Source of the DNA: BOG-938 sp048498155
GTDB taxonomy: Bacteria; Pseudomonadota; Alphaproteobacteria; Caulobacterales; Caulobacteraceae
Assembly (NCBI GenBank): GCA_048498155.1
Contig: JBEHYN010000002.1
Location: 62,001-126,000 of the forward strand
Length of the DNA: 64,000 nucleotides
Direction: 5' to 3'
A model generated the notes under the pieces. That model saw only the letters and a list, made by a program, of their open reading frames with translations, made no database searches and was not told the DNA's origin. Of this stretch, positions 50,685-58,230 are shown piece after piece. Position numbers and translations under genes: made by a program. Every line of letters starts with the position of its first letter. Position 1 is the first letter of the stretch.

Positions 50685-51326
50685 ATGCGCTATCGACTAG
50701 CCATTTTTGATTTCGACGGAACCTTGGCGGATTCCTTCCCCTTGGTGATCGAGATGATGAACGACGTCGCGGACCGTTTCGCGTTTCGGCGGGTGGCTGA
50801 CGGCGAGCTTGACGAATTGCGCCTGTGCGACGCGCGCGAGATCATGCGCCGTCTAGGGGTCAAGCGGTGGAAGCTGCCGATGATCGCCCGCTACGTCCGC
50901 GCGCGTTTGGCGTCCGATGTGGGCAAGATTGGGCTTTTCCCTGGCGCTGATGAGTTGCTTGCTAGGCTGTCCTCAGACGGGGTCAAGCTGGCGGTGGTGA
51001 GCGCAAACAGCGAGGAGACTATTCGCAGGGTCCTTGGACCGCACAACATCCCTTTGATTGAGGGCTTTGCTGGCGGCGTGTCGCTGTTCGGCAAACGCAA
51101 TAAGCTGGTGCGGATGGCCAAGCTGACTGGGGTGGCGCGCCATGACGCCATCGTCATCGGCGACGAGACACGCGATCTGGACGCCGCTCGGGCGGCGGGC
51201 ATGGCGTTCGGAGCGGTGTCATGGGGCGCAACGCGCGGACACGTCTTGGGAGCCCGAGGGGCTCAGTTCGTGTTCGAGCGTATGGATCAGATCGCGCCGA
51301 CGATCCTTGGCGAGACGGTGGCATAA
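50685..51326 (+). CDS. HAD-family phosphatase, phosphoglycolate-phosphatase-like
   Basis: 213 residues. HAD motifs: I, IFDFDGTLADSF (nucleophile Asp); II, VVSANSEET (Ser); III, Lys in GKRNKLVRM; IV, VIGDETRDLDAA (acidic pair). The cap domain is helical (about residues 18-90), like Gph-type phosphatases. The actual substrate is unknown. It converges with lipB, leaving 7 bp between stops. Confidence 0.88.
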   Translation: MRYRLAIFDFDGTLADSFPLVIEMMNDVADRFAFRRVADGELDELRLCDAREIMRRLGVKRWKLPMIARYVRARLASDVGKIGLFPGADELLARLSSDGVKLAVVSANSEETIRRVLGPHNIPLIEGFAGGVSLFGKRNKLVRMAKLTGVARHDAIVIGDETRDLDAARAAGMAFGAVSWGATRGHVLGARGAQFVFERMDQIAPTILGETVA

Positions 51327-51333
51327 CCGAAGT

Positions 51334-52008
51334 TCAGATGGGCGGCGGCATGTCGCGTACAGGTCCAAGGATGCGTTGGAAGGCGTTGCGCAAGGCCTGA
51401 TCGGCGCTGTCCATGCCCGCCGACATTCCCAAGTCCGACAGACTGGTGACTCCGTGTTCAATCTGGCCGCAGGGGACGATGCCGCCGAAGTGATCAAGCA
51501 CGGGACAGACGTTCAGGCTGACCCCATGAAACGAGACCCACCGCCTTAGCTTGACGCCCAGCGCCCCGATCTTGTCCTCGCGCGGTGGTGCGGCGCGTTG
51601 TACCCACACACCCACCCGGCCGGGTCGAATCGCACCTTCGACTCCAAGTTCGGCCAGGGCGTCGATCATCCACGCCTCGAGGGCCTGAACGAACCGGCGC
51701 ACGTCACGTCCCCGTTCGCGCAAATCGAGCATCACATAGACCACCCTCTGCCCGGGGCCATGGTAGGTGTACTGCCCACCACGCTCGCTGGCGAATACAG
51801 GAAATCGGTGCGCTTCGAGCAAGTCATGCGCCTTGGCGGATACGCCGGCGGTGTAAAGCGCGGGGTGTTCGAGCAGCCAGACCAGTTCGCTTGCGCGGCC
51901 GTCCAGGATCGCCTCGACCCGCTCGTTCATCGCGCGGACGGCGTCGGGATAAGCGACCGGGGAGACAGAAACGGCCCAGTCGGCAGGGGCGCCGTCCTGG
52001 CGCGGCAT
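51334..52008 (-). CDS. lipB: Octanoyltransferase (lipoate biosynthesis)
   Basis: 224 residues. Moves octanoyl from acyl carrier protein to lipoyl domains. Family motifs are LVWLLEHPALYTAGVSAK, RGGQYTYHGPGQRVVYVMLDL, EDKIGALGVKLRRWVSFHG (catalytic Lys) and FGGIVPCGQ (catalytic Cys). I choose ATG 52008 (MPRQDGAPADW); ATGs at 52047 and 52083 add poorly conserved residues. It is divergent from the FliN-like gene. Confidence 0.94.
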   Translation of the reverse strand: MPRQDGAPADWAVSVSPVAYPDAVRAMNERVEAILDGRASELVWLLEHPALYTAGVSAKAHDLLEAHRFPVFASERGGQYTYHGPGQRVVYVMLDLRERGRDVRRFVQALEAWMIDALAELGVEGAIRPGRVGVWVQRAAPPREDKIGALGVKLRRWVSFHGVSLNVCPVLDHFGGIVPCGQIEHGVTSLSDLGMSAGMDSADQALRNAFQRILGPVRDMPPPI

Positions 52009-52112
52009 CAGCAGCGAGTCGGCGGAATTTAACGAGCGGTCAAGCATGTTCGCCCAATGTGATGCCTGGGGGGGCTTACGCAAGTCCCCAGAGACTCTCC
52101 GGAGGGTGGCGA

Positions 52113-52364
52113 TTGGCGGGCCAAATCGACTCGGTCAATGTCGAGATATCTGTGCTTCTCGGCCGCAGCGTGCTGCCCATGCAGCAATTGCTGAGAATGG
52201 GTCGTGGCGCTGTGATCCCTCTGGACGCTAAGGCCAACGACGAAGTGTGGATTTTGGCCAATAACCACCCGGTCGCCCGCGGCGAAATTCAGATCAACGA
52301 AGACAAGATTTGCATCACCGTGACCCGGGCCGCAGACGTCTATGACTACATGGCCGGGAGCTAA
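52113..52364 (+). CDS. FliN-like SpoA-domain protein
   Basis: 83 residues forming a complete SpoA (FliN C-ring) domain: QIDSVNVEISVLLGRSVLPMQQLLRMGRGAVIPLDAKANDEVWILANNHPVARG split here as family landmarks VNVEISVLLG, RMGRGAVIPLD and NNHPVARGEI, then EDKICITVT. FliN forms the lower flagellar switch ring with FliM and binds the export ATPase. No other flagellar gene is near, so this is a solitary copy. I place the start at TTG 52113 because GGAGGG (52101-52106) lies 6 bp before it and no ATG is available before the domain. Confidence 0.82.
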   Translation: MAGQIDSVNVEISVLLGRSVLPMQQLLRMGRGAVIPLDAKANDEVWILANNHPVARGEIQINEDKICITVTRAADVYDYMAGS

Positions 52365-52480
52365 GCTCGGTACTTTTGGCCCCTACCCGGCGGAAATCCG
52401 CGCGTACATTCGTCCACCCCCTTTGCCCGCGCCCTTCACAAGGCCTCAGCGGTTTGCTACTCCCCGCCGCTCACTGCGTC

Positions 52481-52565
52481 GCGGTCGTGGCGGAATTGGT
52501 AGACGCGCAGCGTTGAGGTCGCTGTGGGGCAACCCGTGGAAGTTCGAGTCTTCTCGACCGCACCA
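52481..52565 (+). tRNA. tRNA-Leu(GAG)
   Basis: 85 nt including an encoded CCA. Acceptor stem GCGGTCG/CGACCGC; D-arm with AATTGGTAGACGC; anticodon stem CAGCG/CGCTG around the loop TTGAGGT, giving anticodon GAG (reads CUC/CUU); long class II variable arm; T-loop GTTCGAGTC. The class II arm and overall pattern match tRNA-Leu. It is a single gene between the FliN-like gene and two hairpin repeats. Confidence 0.96.
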
Positions 52566-52590
52566 GTGAGTTTTTGCCGCGCGTAGACGC

Positions 52591-52633
52591 TAGAGCCGGA
52601 TGAGTTCGCATGCGAACTCTGAATCCGGCTCTA
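52591..52633. repeat. REP-like palindromic element A
   Basis: Outer stem TAGAGCCGGAT (52591-52601) pairs with ATCCGGCTCTA (52623-52633). Inside is a perfect 18-bp palindrome GAGTTCGCA/TGCGAACTC (52602-52619), with a 3-nt bulge TGA on the 3' side. It sits 26 bp after the tRNA. Confidence 0.8.
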
Positions 52634-52644
52634 CATTTTCAATT

Positions 52645-52695
52645 TAGAGCAAGATTCAGACATGAGGCGATTCCGCCTTATGTCATCTTGCTCTA
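52645..52695. repeat. REP-like palindromic element B
   Basis: Outer stem TAGAGCAAGAT (52645-52655) pairs with ATCTTGCTCTA (52685-52695). Inner stem GACATGAGGCG (52659-52669) pairs with CGCCTTATGTC (52674-52684), with one G-T wobble and loop ATTC. A 3-nt TCA bulge lies on the 5' side. Same design and TAGAGC/GCTCTA termini as element A, 11 bp away. The remaining 166 bp to spmX shows no gene. Confidence 0.85.
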
Positions 52696-52861
52696 GGCGT
52701 GACAGGCCCGTCGAATTTTCGAGCGATGAAACATCAGGCGTTCGCCCGCCTCGTCGCTACCAATTCGCTTCCCGAATGAAACCACTTCGCGTTCCGGCGT
52801 CTATCTTGCTGGACAGGGCCGTGACGCCACCGCGTCTGTCCCATTCTGGATCATATCGGCT

Positions 52862-54130
52862 ATGACTGCGCGCCATAAGGTTTCTTCAGCCGCCCTCGAG
52901 TTGATCATGCGCTTCGAGGGCTATCGCCGCCGGGCGGCCCGCTTGGCCGACGGCCGGTGGACCATAGGTTACGGCCACACTCTGACCGCCCGCGAAGGGG
53001 CGGAAGTGTCGTTGGACGACGCAGCAGCCCTATTGCTCTATGACGTCAGGCCTGTCGCCGAAGCCGTCAATGAGCTGACCTACACGCCGCTGACGCAGAA
53101 CCAGTTCGACGCCCTCGTGGCGTTCACGTTCAATGTGGGCATCGATAATTTCCGTCGCTCCTCGGTGCTTCGCCGGGTGAATGAAGGGGCGATGATCCAG
53201 GCCGCCTGCGCGCTTGAGATGTGGCGCAAGGCCGACTTTGAGGGCGAACGGATCGTGGTGGACGCTTTGGTTCGTCGCCGGGCCGCCGAAAAGACGCTGT
53301 TCCTGACTCCTTCAGACGGCTGGATCCCGGCGCCTTCGCCGATCCTACACCCGAGGGTGGATTATGATCTGGGTTTGCCGAGGAACAGCACCGAGCTGGA
53401 GACCTCGATGACGGGGGATGTGGCCGAGGCGCATCGCGCCGCGGCTTCGGTCGGTTCGGCCAGCGTGGCCGCAGTGGACGCCATTGGCGCCCGGTTGGAC
53501 CAAATCGCGCCTGAGGCCGTTCCTTCGCAGACCGTAGCCCCTTCCGAGCCGGTTGAGGCTGCGATCGGTAAAAGTCCATTGTCGGAGGCCGCCTATCTCG
53601 CCGCGCCCGCGCTGGTCAGTTCCCTGTTCGCTGATGCGCCAAACGCCACCATTGAGCCTGAACCTGCCTCCGCGCCAATAGAGCCTGCCGTCGAGGTTGC
53701 TCCATTGCAAATGGATGAGCCAAAGCAGGCCTCGCTCCTCGCGTCCGAGCCTGAGCCGGAACCTGAGCTTCCTCTGGCGCAATTGGCGCCTACACCGGAG
53801 CCCGGGCTGGAGGCTGAGGCTGTCGCCGACCCGGCTTTCGAAATCCCCGCCAATGAGACCGCCGATTTGTCGCGCCGTGTCGTGTGGCGTGAAGCGCCGA
53901 TGGAAACCGACGCAGCCCGACTGTTGAACAGCGGACTGAGCGGAGTAGCGCCTTTACTGTTGCTGCTGTTGTTCCTGGGCGGCCTAGTGGTGTTCGCGGG
54001 AGGAATCATATTTGGCCTGAACACCAAAGGGTCGGGCGTCGTTAGCTGGGGGTTGGGGCTCGTCGGCATCGGCTGTGTGGTCAGCGCGGTCTACGCCTAT
54101 CTGGAACGGCTGGGCGGGCGCGAGGACTGA
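52862..54130 (+). CDS. spmX: Stalked-pole muramidase-like protein SpmX
   Basis: 422 residues: an N-terminal GH24 lysozyme-like domain (residues 1-150), a long acidic Pro/Ala/Glu-rich middle (about 170-345) and two C-terminal membrane helices (LLLLLLFLGGLVVFAGGIIFGL; VVSWGLGLVGIGCVVSAVYAYL). The GH24 catalytic positions appear kept: E in MRFEGYR, D in LADGRWTIGYGHT and the T of GHT. This architecture is that of Caulobacter SpmX, which localises the kinase DivJ to the stalked pole; in Asticcacaulis it places stalks. It is not a phage endolysin: the membrane tail and linker are unlike them, and no phage genes are near. Confidence 0.9.
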   Translation: MTARHKVSSAALELIMRFEGYRRRAARLADGRWTIGYGHTLTAREGAEVSLDDAAALLLYDVRPVAEAVNELTYTPLTQNQFDALVAFTFNVGIDNFRRSSVLRRVNEGAMIQAACALEMWRKADFEGERIVVDALVRRRAAEKTLFLTPSDGWIPAPSPILHPRVDYDLGLPRNSTELETSMTGDVAEAHRAAASVGSASVAAVDAIGARLDQIAPEAVPSQTVAPSEPVEAAIGKSPLSEAAYLAAPALVSSLFADAPNATIEPEPASAPIEPAVEVAPLQMDEPKQASLLASEPEPEPELPLAQLAPTPEPGLEAEAVADPAFEIPANETADLSRRVVWREAPMETDAARLLNSGLSGVAPLLLLLLFLGGLVVFAGGIIFGLNTKGSGVVSWGLGLVGIGCVVSAVYAYLERLGGRED

Positions 54131-54177
54131 CTTAGGAGGCCCTGGCGCCCGAAGCCGGAATCGGCTTGATAGGCGCC

Positions 54178-54576
54178 ATGAAAACGTCCCGCATATCTTC
54201 CGGCTCAAGCTTCGAAGCTGTGGCCGGCTATTCCCGCGCTATCGTGGTGGAGCACGTCGGTTACGCCGAAGTGCTGATCTCCGGTGTCACCGGCTTCAAC
54301 TACGCGACAATGACCATCGAAGATGACGACGAGGCCCAGGCCCGTCAGTGCTTCGCCAACATCGCCCATGTCTTGGCCCAAGCCGGCGGCGGCCTGGAGC
54401 ACGTGGTGCGAGTTCGCTATCTGCTGACCGATGCGACACAGTTCGAGACCTTGGCGCCGATTTTCGGCGAGCACCTGGGCGCCGCCAGGCCCGCGGCCAC
54501 CGCCCTGGTTTGCGGCTTGGTCGATACGCGTATGAAGCTGGAAGTGGAAATCGACGCGCGCATCCCGCGCGCTTGA
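54178..54576 (+). CDS. RidA/YjgF family protein
   Basis: 132 residues of the RidA superfamily, which hydrolyses reactive imine/enamine intermediates. Family landmarks: VLISGVTGFNYATMTIEDD, ARQCFANIAHVLAQAGGGLEHVVRVRYLLTD seen as separate helix and strand, and the substrate-binding Arg in RPAATALVCGLVDTRMKLEVEI. Its active site is of a RidA-like subgroup rather than canonical RidA (missing the typical IPGSVPVD segment). ATG 54178 is 48 bp after spmX on the same strand. Confidence 0.85.
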   Translation: MKTSRISSGSSFEAVAGYSRAIVVEHVGYAEVLISGVTGFNYATMTIEDDDEAQARQCFANIAHVLAQAGGGLEHVVRVRYLLTDATQFETLAPIFGEHLGAARPAATALVCGLVDTRMKLEVEIDARIPRA

Positions 54577-54651
54577 GGTTATCCTGTCTGCTAGCGGCGC
54601 AGTTGTGCGCTTGGCGCGTTTGCTTAGGGCAAGCTTGAAGGAGGCCGACCC

Positions 54652-55485
54652 ATGTCCAACCCTATCGCCACCCCCTTGGTGGAAGACGTCGACACCGGCG
54701 AACTGGACGGCCTGATCCGCCTGGATACCCACGCGGACGGCGCGGTGGTCATCAATCTGCTGCGGCCGGCGTTGAACGGCGCGGTGGCCGCCGCCCTGAC
54801 TGAGGCCTTCGAGACCCTGCACGGGGCCGATCATGTGAGGGTTGTGTTTATCAGGGGTGCGGGCAAGACCTTCTGCACCGGGGTTGATAGCGCCTGGTTG
54901 AAGGTCGCTGCCGAGGACTGGAGCGAAGCGGAACTGCGCGATGAAGGCTTGCGCGTGGTGGGAATGTACCGTGCGCTCACGGCAATACCGGCCCTGACTG
55001 TGGCGCTGATTGAGGGAGAGGCCATTGGCGGCGGCGCGGGCCTGGCGGCGGCGTGTGACCTGGCGGTGGCCACGGCCGATACGCGCTTTGCCTTTCCCGA
55101 GGTGACCCAAGGAGCGGTCGCCGCCCTGGTCGCCCCCTTCGTGGTCAACGCCATCGGCCCGCGCCAGACCAAGGCCCTGTTCGCCACGGGACGCACCTTC
55201 GACGCCGCTTATGCCGAGAAGATCGGCTTGATTCATGAGATCGTCGAGGATGCGGAGGGACTGAAGGCTGCGGCGGAACGCATGACCGAACAGGCCCTGG
55301 CCGCCGCGCCGGGCGCCGTGGCGGCGAGCAAGAAGCTGGTGTGGCAAGTGTGGGCCCAGGCGCAGGATCACGCCCTGCTGCAGGATATCGCCCACCGTTT
55401 CGCCCAAAGCCGCTTCAGTGAGGAAGGCCGCGAAGGCCTGGCGGCGAGCTTGGAAGGCCGCCGCCCGAACTGGACTGGGGACTAA
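54652..55485 (+). CDS. Enoyl-CoA hydratase/isomerase family protein
   Basis: 277 residues, crotonase fold. CoA and oxyanion sites are FIRGAGKTFCTGVDSAWLK and GEAIGGGAGLAAACDLAVA; then FAFPEVTQGAVAALVAPFVV with the position of the catalytic Glu and AKKLV-like ASKKLVWQV near the end. It resembles methylglutaconyl-CoA hydratases of leucine breakdown, but no other pathway gene is present, so the substrate stays open. AAGGAGGCC precedes ATG 54652. Confidence 0.9.
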   Translation: MSNPIATPLVEDVDTGELDGLIRLDTHADGAVVINLLRPALNGAVAAALTEAFETLHGADHVRVVFIRGAGKTFCTGVDSAWLKVAAEDWSEAELRDEGLRVVGMYRALTAIPALTVALIEGEAIGGGAGLAAACDLAVATADTRFAFPEVTQGAVAALVAPFVVNAIGPRQTKALFATGRTFDAAYAEKIGLIHEIVEDAEGLKAAAERMTEQALAAAPGAVAASKKLVWQVWAQAQDHALLQDIAHRFAQSRFSEEGREGLAASLEGRRPNWTGD

Positions 55486-55493
55486 CCTCGGTC

Positions 55494-55904
55494 GTGACGC
55501 TCAATCTGATCAAGCTGTGCGTCGGGTGCGATAGCGTCGATGAACTGATCGACTGGCATAAGGTCTATCGCGCCGGGCAGCCTTGGGTTCTGCACACCCG
55601 CCAGACTCCGAAACGGGCCGAGGAACTGATCCAAGGCGGATCGGTCTTTCGGGTGTTTCGCGGCGTGGTGTTGTGTCGGCAGAGGATCCTGGTGGTGGAT
55701 ACGGTGGGCGAGGGCAAGTCCGCCCGCTGCCAAATCACCTTGGACCCGCAGATCGTGCTGACTGCGCCCACCCCGCGCCGGGCCTTTCAGGGCTGGCGGT
55801 ATCTTGAGGGAAAGGACGCGCCCGAGGATTTGGGCGTGCACGGCCAGCCTGCCGCCGTGCCGCAGGACTTGGCGTTGAAGCTACGCGAACTAGGGGCGTG
55901 GTAG
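55494..55904 (+). CDS. DUF1489 family protein
   Basis: 136 residues of an alphaproteobacterial conserved family (DUF1489) of unknown function. Typical segments are NLIKLCVGCDSVDELIDWH, GGSVFRVFRGVVLCRQRIL and RRAFQGWRYLEGKDAPEDL. It has no signal peptide or membrane helix. The start is GTG 55494, 8 bp after the hydratase stop, so the two are probably cotranscribed. It converges with panC. Confidence 0.85.
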   Translation: MTLNLIKLCVGCDSVDELIDWHKVYRAGQPWVLHTRQTPKRAEELIQGGSVFRVFRGVVLCRQRILVVDTVGEGKSARCQITLDPQIVLTAPTPRRAFQGWRYLEGKDAPEDLGVHGQPAAVPQDLALKLRELGAW

Positions 55905-55908
55905 GCGT

Positions 55909-56769
55909 CTAAACCGCCCGGTTATCGATCAGCCGGGTCTTGCCCAGACGGGCGGCGGCCAGGACGCGGGCAGGGGCGTTACCGACAGGGCCGGGACCCA
56001 GTCGCTCGAGCGTGTCGGCGTAGCGCGCTTCGATGTAATCCACCGATTCAAAACCGGCTGCCAACAGCGCTTCGATCGCCTCGGCCTCGGCGGGTGCGAC
56101 CGGCGATCCGGCGGCCAGGGCGCGGGCAAGATTGAGTAAGACGACGTTCAGGCCGGCGGCGATCTTACGCTCGACGGGTGACAGGTAGGCGTTGCGCGAG
56201 GACAGGGCGAGGCCGTCTTCGGCGCGGACGGTGGGGGCGCCGAAGATTGCGGTGGGCAGGTCGAGGTCCACGGCCAAGCGCTTGATCACCCGGAGCTGCT
56301 GATAGTCCTTTTCGCCGAACACGGCCACGTCCGGGCGGGCCTGGATCAGCAGCTTGGCCACCACGGTGGCGACGCCCGAGAAGTGCGCTGGACGCGCGTG
56401 GCCGTCCATGGGTTCGGACACACCCGAGACGGTGATCGTTGTGGCGAAACCGGGCGGATACATCTCCAGCGCGCTCGGGGCGAACAGCAGGTCGCAGCCC
56501 GCGCCCACGAGCAACGCCGCGTCGTGGGCCTCGTCCCGGGGATAGGCGTCGAAATCCTCGCCGGGCGCGAACTGGGTCGGGTTGACGAAAATGCTGGCGA
56601 TCACCCGGTCAGCGCGGGCTCGGGCCTGGGTTAGGAGGGACAGATGCCCTTCATGCAGGGCGCCCATGGTGGGGACCATGCCAATTGTCTGGCCGGCGGC
56701 GCGCCAAGCGTCCAGCCTGCGGCGCATGTCTGCTACGGTGCGTGCGATGGGCAAGGTCGCTTCGGTCAT
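55909..56769 (-). CDS. panC: Pantothenate synthetase
   Basis: 286 residues. Joins pantoate and beta-alanine using ATP in coenzyme A synthesis. Motifs are MVPTMGALHEGHLSLL (HxGH), IFVNPTQFAPGEDFDAYPR, VAVFGEKDYQQLRVIKR and LSSRNAYLS (KMSKS-like). panC divergent from mipZ is the arrangement I remember from Caulobacter. The 136 bp between the starts must hold both promoters. Confidence 0.96.
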   Translation of the reverse strand: MTEATLPIARTVADMRRRLDAWRAAGQTIGMVPTMGALHEGHLSLLTQARARADRVIASIFVNPTQFAPGEDFDAYPRDEAHDAALLVGAGCDLLFAPSALEMYPPGFATTITVSGVSEPMDGHARPAHFSGVATVVAKLLIQARPDVAVFGEKDYQQLRVIKRLAVDLDLPTAIFGAPTVRAEDGLALSSRNAYLSPVERKIAAGLNVVLLNLARALAAGSPVAPAEAEAIEALLAAGFESVDYIEARYADTLERLGPGPVGNAPARVLAAARLGKTRLIDNRAV

Positions 56770-56905
56770 GCGGGCTTATGGCGTCCGATGGCGGGGCCCG
56801 TCCAGACGGTATCTGTTAGTGGTTGATCAAGTCGCGTTGACGACCCAGCCAGTCCGGGTGTCTGGTCCGTTTAGTTCGGCGGACTGTTCCGCGAGGAGAA
56901 TGTTA

Positions 56906-57772
56906 GTGGGGCAGGCGCGCGTCATCGTCGTAGGCAACGAGAAGGGAGGCGCGGGCAAGTCGACCATCGCCATCCACCTGGTCACGACGCTGCTGCACGC
57001 CGGCGCCAAGGTCTCTGTGATTGATCTGGATTTGCGCCAGCAGTCAATGAACCGGTTCTTCGCCAACCGCCGCACCTGGCTGGAGGCGTCCAGCGCGACG
57101 GCCCCCATGCCCCAGTTCCCATCGGGCCTGGCGGCCGAGACTCTGCTTGAGGCGGCGGACGACCTGCAGACTGAGCGACTGGAAAGCCTGATCGCCGAGG
57201 CGGCCCAATCCGCCGACTTCGTGGTGATCGACACGCCCGGGGCCAACACGCGTCTGGCCCGCAAAGCGCATCAGCACGCGGACGTTATCGTGACGCCGAT
57301 GAACGACAGCTTCGTGGACTTCGACATGCTCGGCCAGATTGATCCGGTGACGCTGGATCTTAAGAAGCCCAGCCTCTATTCGGAAGCCGTCTGGGAGGCG
57401 CGCAAGAACCGCGCGGCGACCTCGCGTCAGTCCATCGACTGGATCGTGTTGCGTAATCGGCTGGCGGCTACCGAAGCGCGCAACCGCCGTCGGCTGGACG
57501 AGCGGGTGGAAGCCTTGAGCCGGCGCGTGGGGTTCCGCATCGGCCCCGGTTTACGTGACCGCGTGATCTATCGGGAGCTCTTCCCCTTTGGCCTGACGGT
57601 CTGCGATCTGTCGGCGCAGCTACGGCCCGTGCCGGTGTCCTTAACCCATTTGGCCGCTCGCCAGGAGCTACGCGCCTTGATGCAATGCCTGGGGTTGGAG
57701 GAAGCGGAACCAGACGTTGTCAGCGCAGTGGCGGACGAGGCGGAGGACCGGCCCTCCCTGGCTGCGTCCTGA
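56906..57772 (+). CDS. mipZ: Division-plane positioning ATPase MipZ
   Basis: 288 residues, a ParA/MinD-type ATPase that binds ParB near the origin and forms a gradient blocking FtsZ assembly near the poles. The deviant Walker A is VVGNEKGGAGKST and the next segment is VIDLDLRQQSMNRFFANR; Walker B is DFVVIDTPGANTRL. MipZ-specific stretches are VTPMNDSFVDFDMLGQIDPV, LRNRLAATEARNRRRL and VGFRIGPGLRDRVIYRELFP. I choose GTG 56906 because GAGGAG (56893-56898) is 7 bp away; ATG 56900 would be only 1 bp from it. Confidence 0.94.
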   Translation: MGQARVIVVGNEKGGAGKSTIAIHLVTTLLHAGAKVSVIDLDLRQQSMNRFFANRRTWLEASSATAPMPQFPSGLAAETLLEAADDLQTERLESLIAEAAQSADFVVIDTPGANTRLARKAHQHADVIVTPMNDSFVDFDMLGQIDPVTLDLKKPSLYSEAVWEARKNRAATSRQSIDWIVLRNRLAATEARNRRRLDERVEALSRRVGFRIGPGLRDRVIYRELFPFGLTVCDLSAQLRPVPVSLTHLAARQELRALMQCLGLEEAEPDVVSAVADEAEDRPSLAAS

Positions 57773-57779
57773 ACGCCTC

Positions 57780-58214
57780 GTGAAGCTGCTCGTCATCCTC
57801 GCCGTGGTTTTTGTCGGTTACTTCGCCTGGAGCCGATCCGCGCCGATCCGGCGGGGGGGCTGGCGCGTGGGCGCAGGGCTTGGCGCCGTCGTTCTGATTG
57901 TGATCGGCGCCGTGACGGCTATTCGCGGGGATGAATGGGTCGCCGCGCCCTTGGTGATCGTCGGACTGATTCTCGCCTTCGCCGGCCGAGTAGGGCGCGG
58001 AATGTTTGGACTGGCGAGGCCCGCGCCGCCGACCGAGTCCATGAGTGCGAGCGAGGCCCGGTCGATTCTGGGAGTCGAGCTAGAGGCCTCGGTGCAGGAT
58101 ATTAAGGCGGCATACGCCCGGCTGATGAAACGCAATCATCCAGATCAGGGAGGCACCCCGGGCCTGGCGTCCAAGTTGAACGCCGCGCGTGATCGGCTGC
58201 TGAAGGCGCGTTAG
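57780..58214 (+). CDS. Membrane-anchored J-domain protein (Pam18/DjlC-like)
   Basis: 144 residues: two or three N-terminal hydrophobic segments (VKLLVILAVVFVGYFAW; LGAVVLIVIGAVTAI; VAAPLVIVGLILAFAG) and a C-terminal J domain with MSASEARSILGVE, IKAAYARLMKRNHPDQGG (HPD) and ASKLNAARDRLL. The HPD-x-GG form and N-terminal anchor recall Tim14/Pam18, the mitochondrial import co-chaperone. It would stimulate DnaK at the inner membrane. GTG 57780 is 8 bp after mipZ; an alternative TTG at 57717 lies within mipZ. Confidence 0.82.
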   Translation: MKLLVILAVVFVGYFAWSRSAPIRRGGWRVGAGLGAVVLIVIGAVTAIRGDEWVAAPLVIVGLILAFAGRVGRGMFGLARPAPPTESMSASEARSILGVELEASVQDIKAAYARLMKRNHPDQGGTPGLASKLNAARDRLLKAR

Positions 58215-58230
58215 GACAGGTTGATCGCGC

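Noticed and set aside
52481..52861. tRNA-Leu as an integration site of a mobile element
   Set aside because: No integrase and no duplicated tRNA 3' end are seen; only palindromic repeats follow.
52696..52861. A sigma-54 promoter for spmX
   Set aside because: I looked for GG-N10-GC elements of the TGGCAC-N5-TTGC type and found no convincing match.
52862..54130. Lysozyme domain as a prophage endolysin
   Set aside because: The long acidic linker, two C-terminal membrane helices and absence of phage genes fit SpmX instead.
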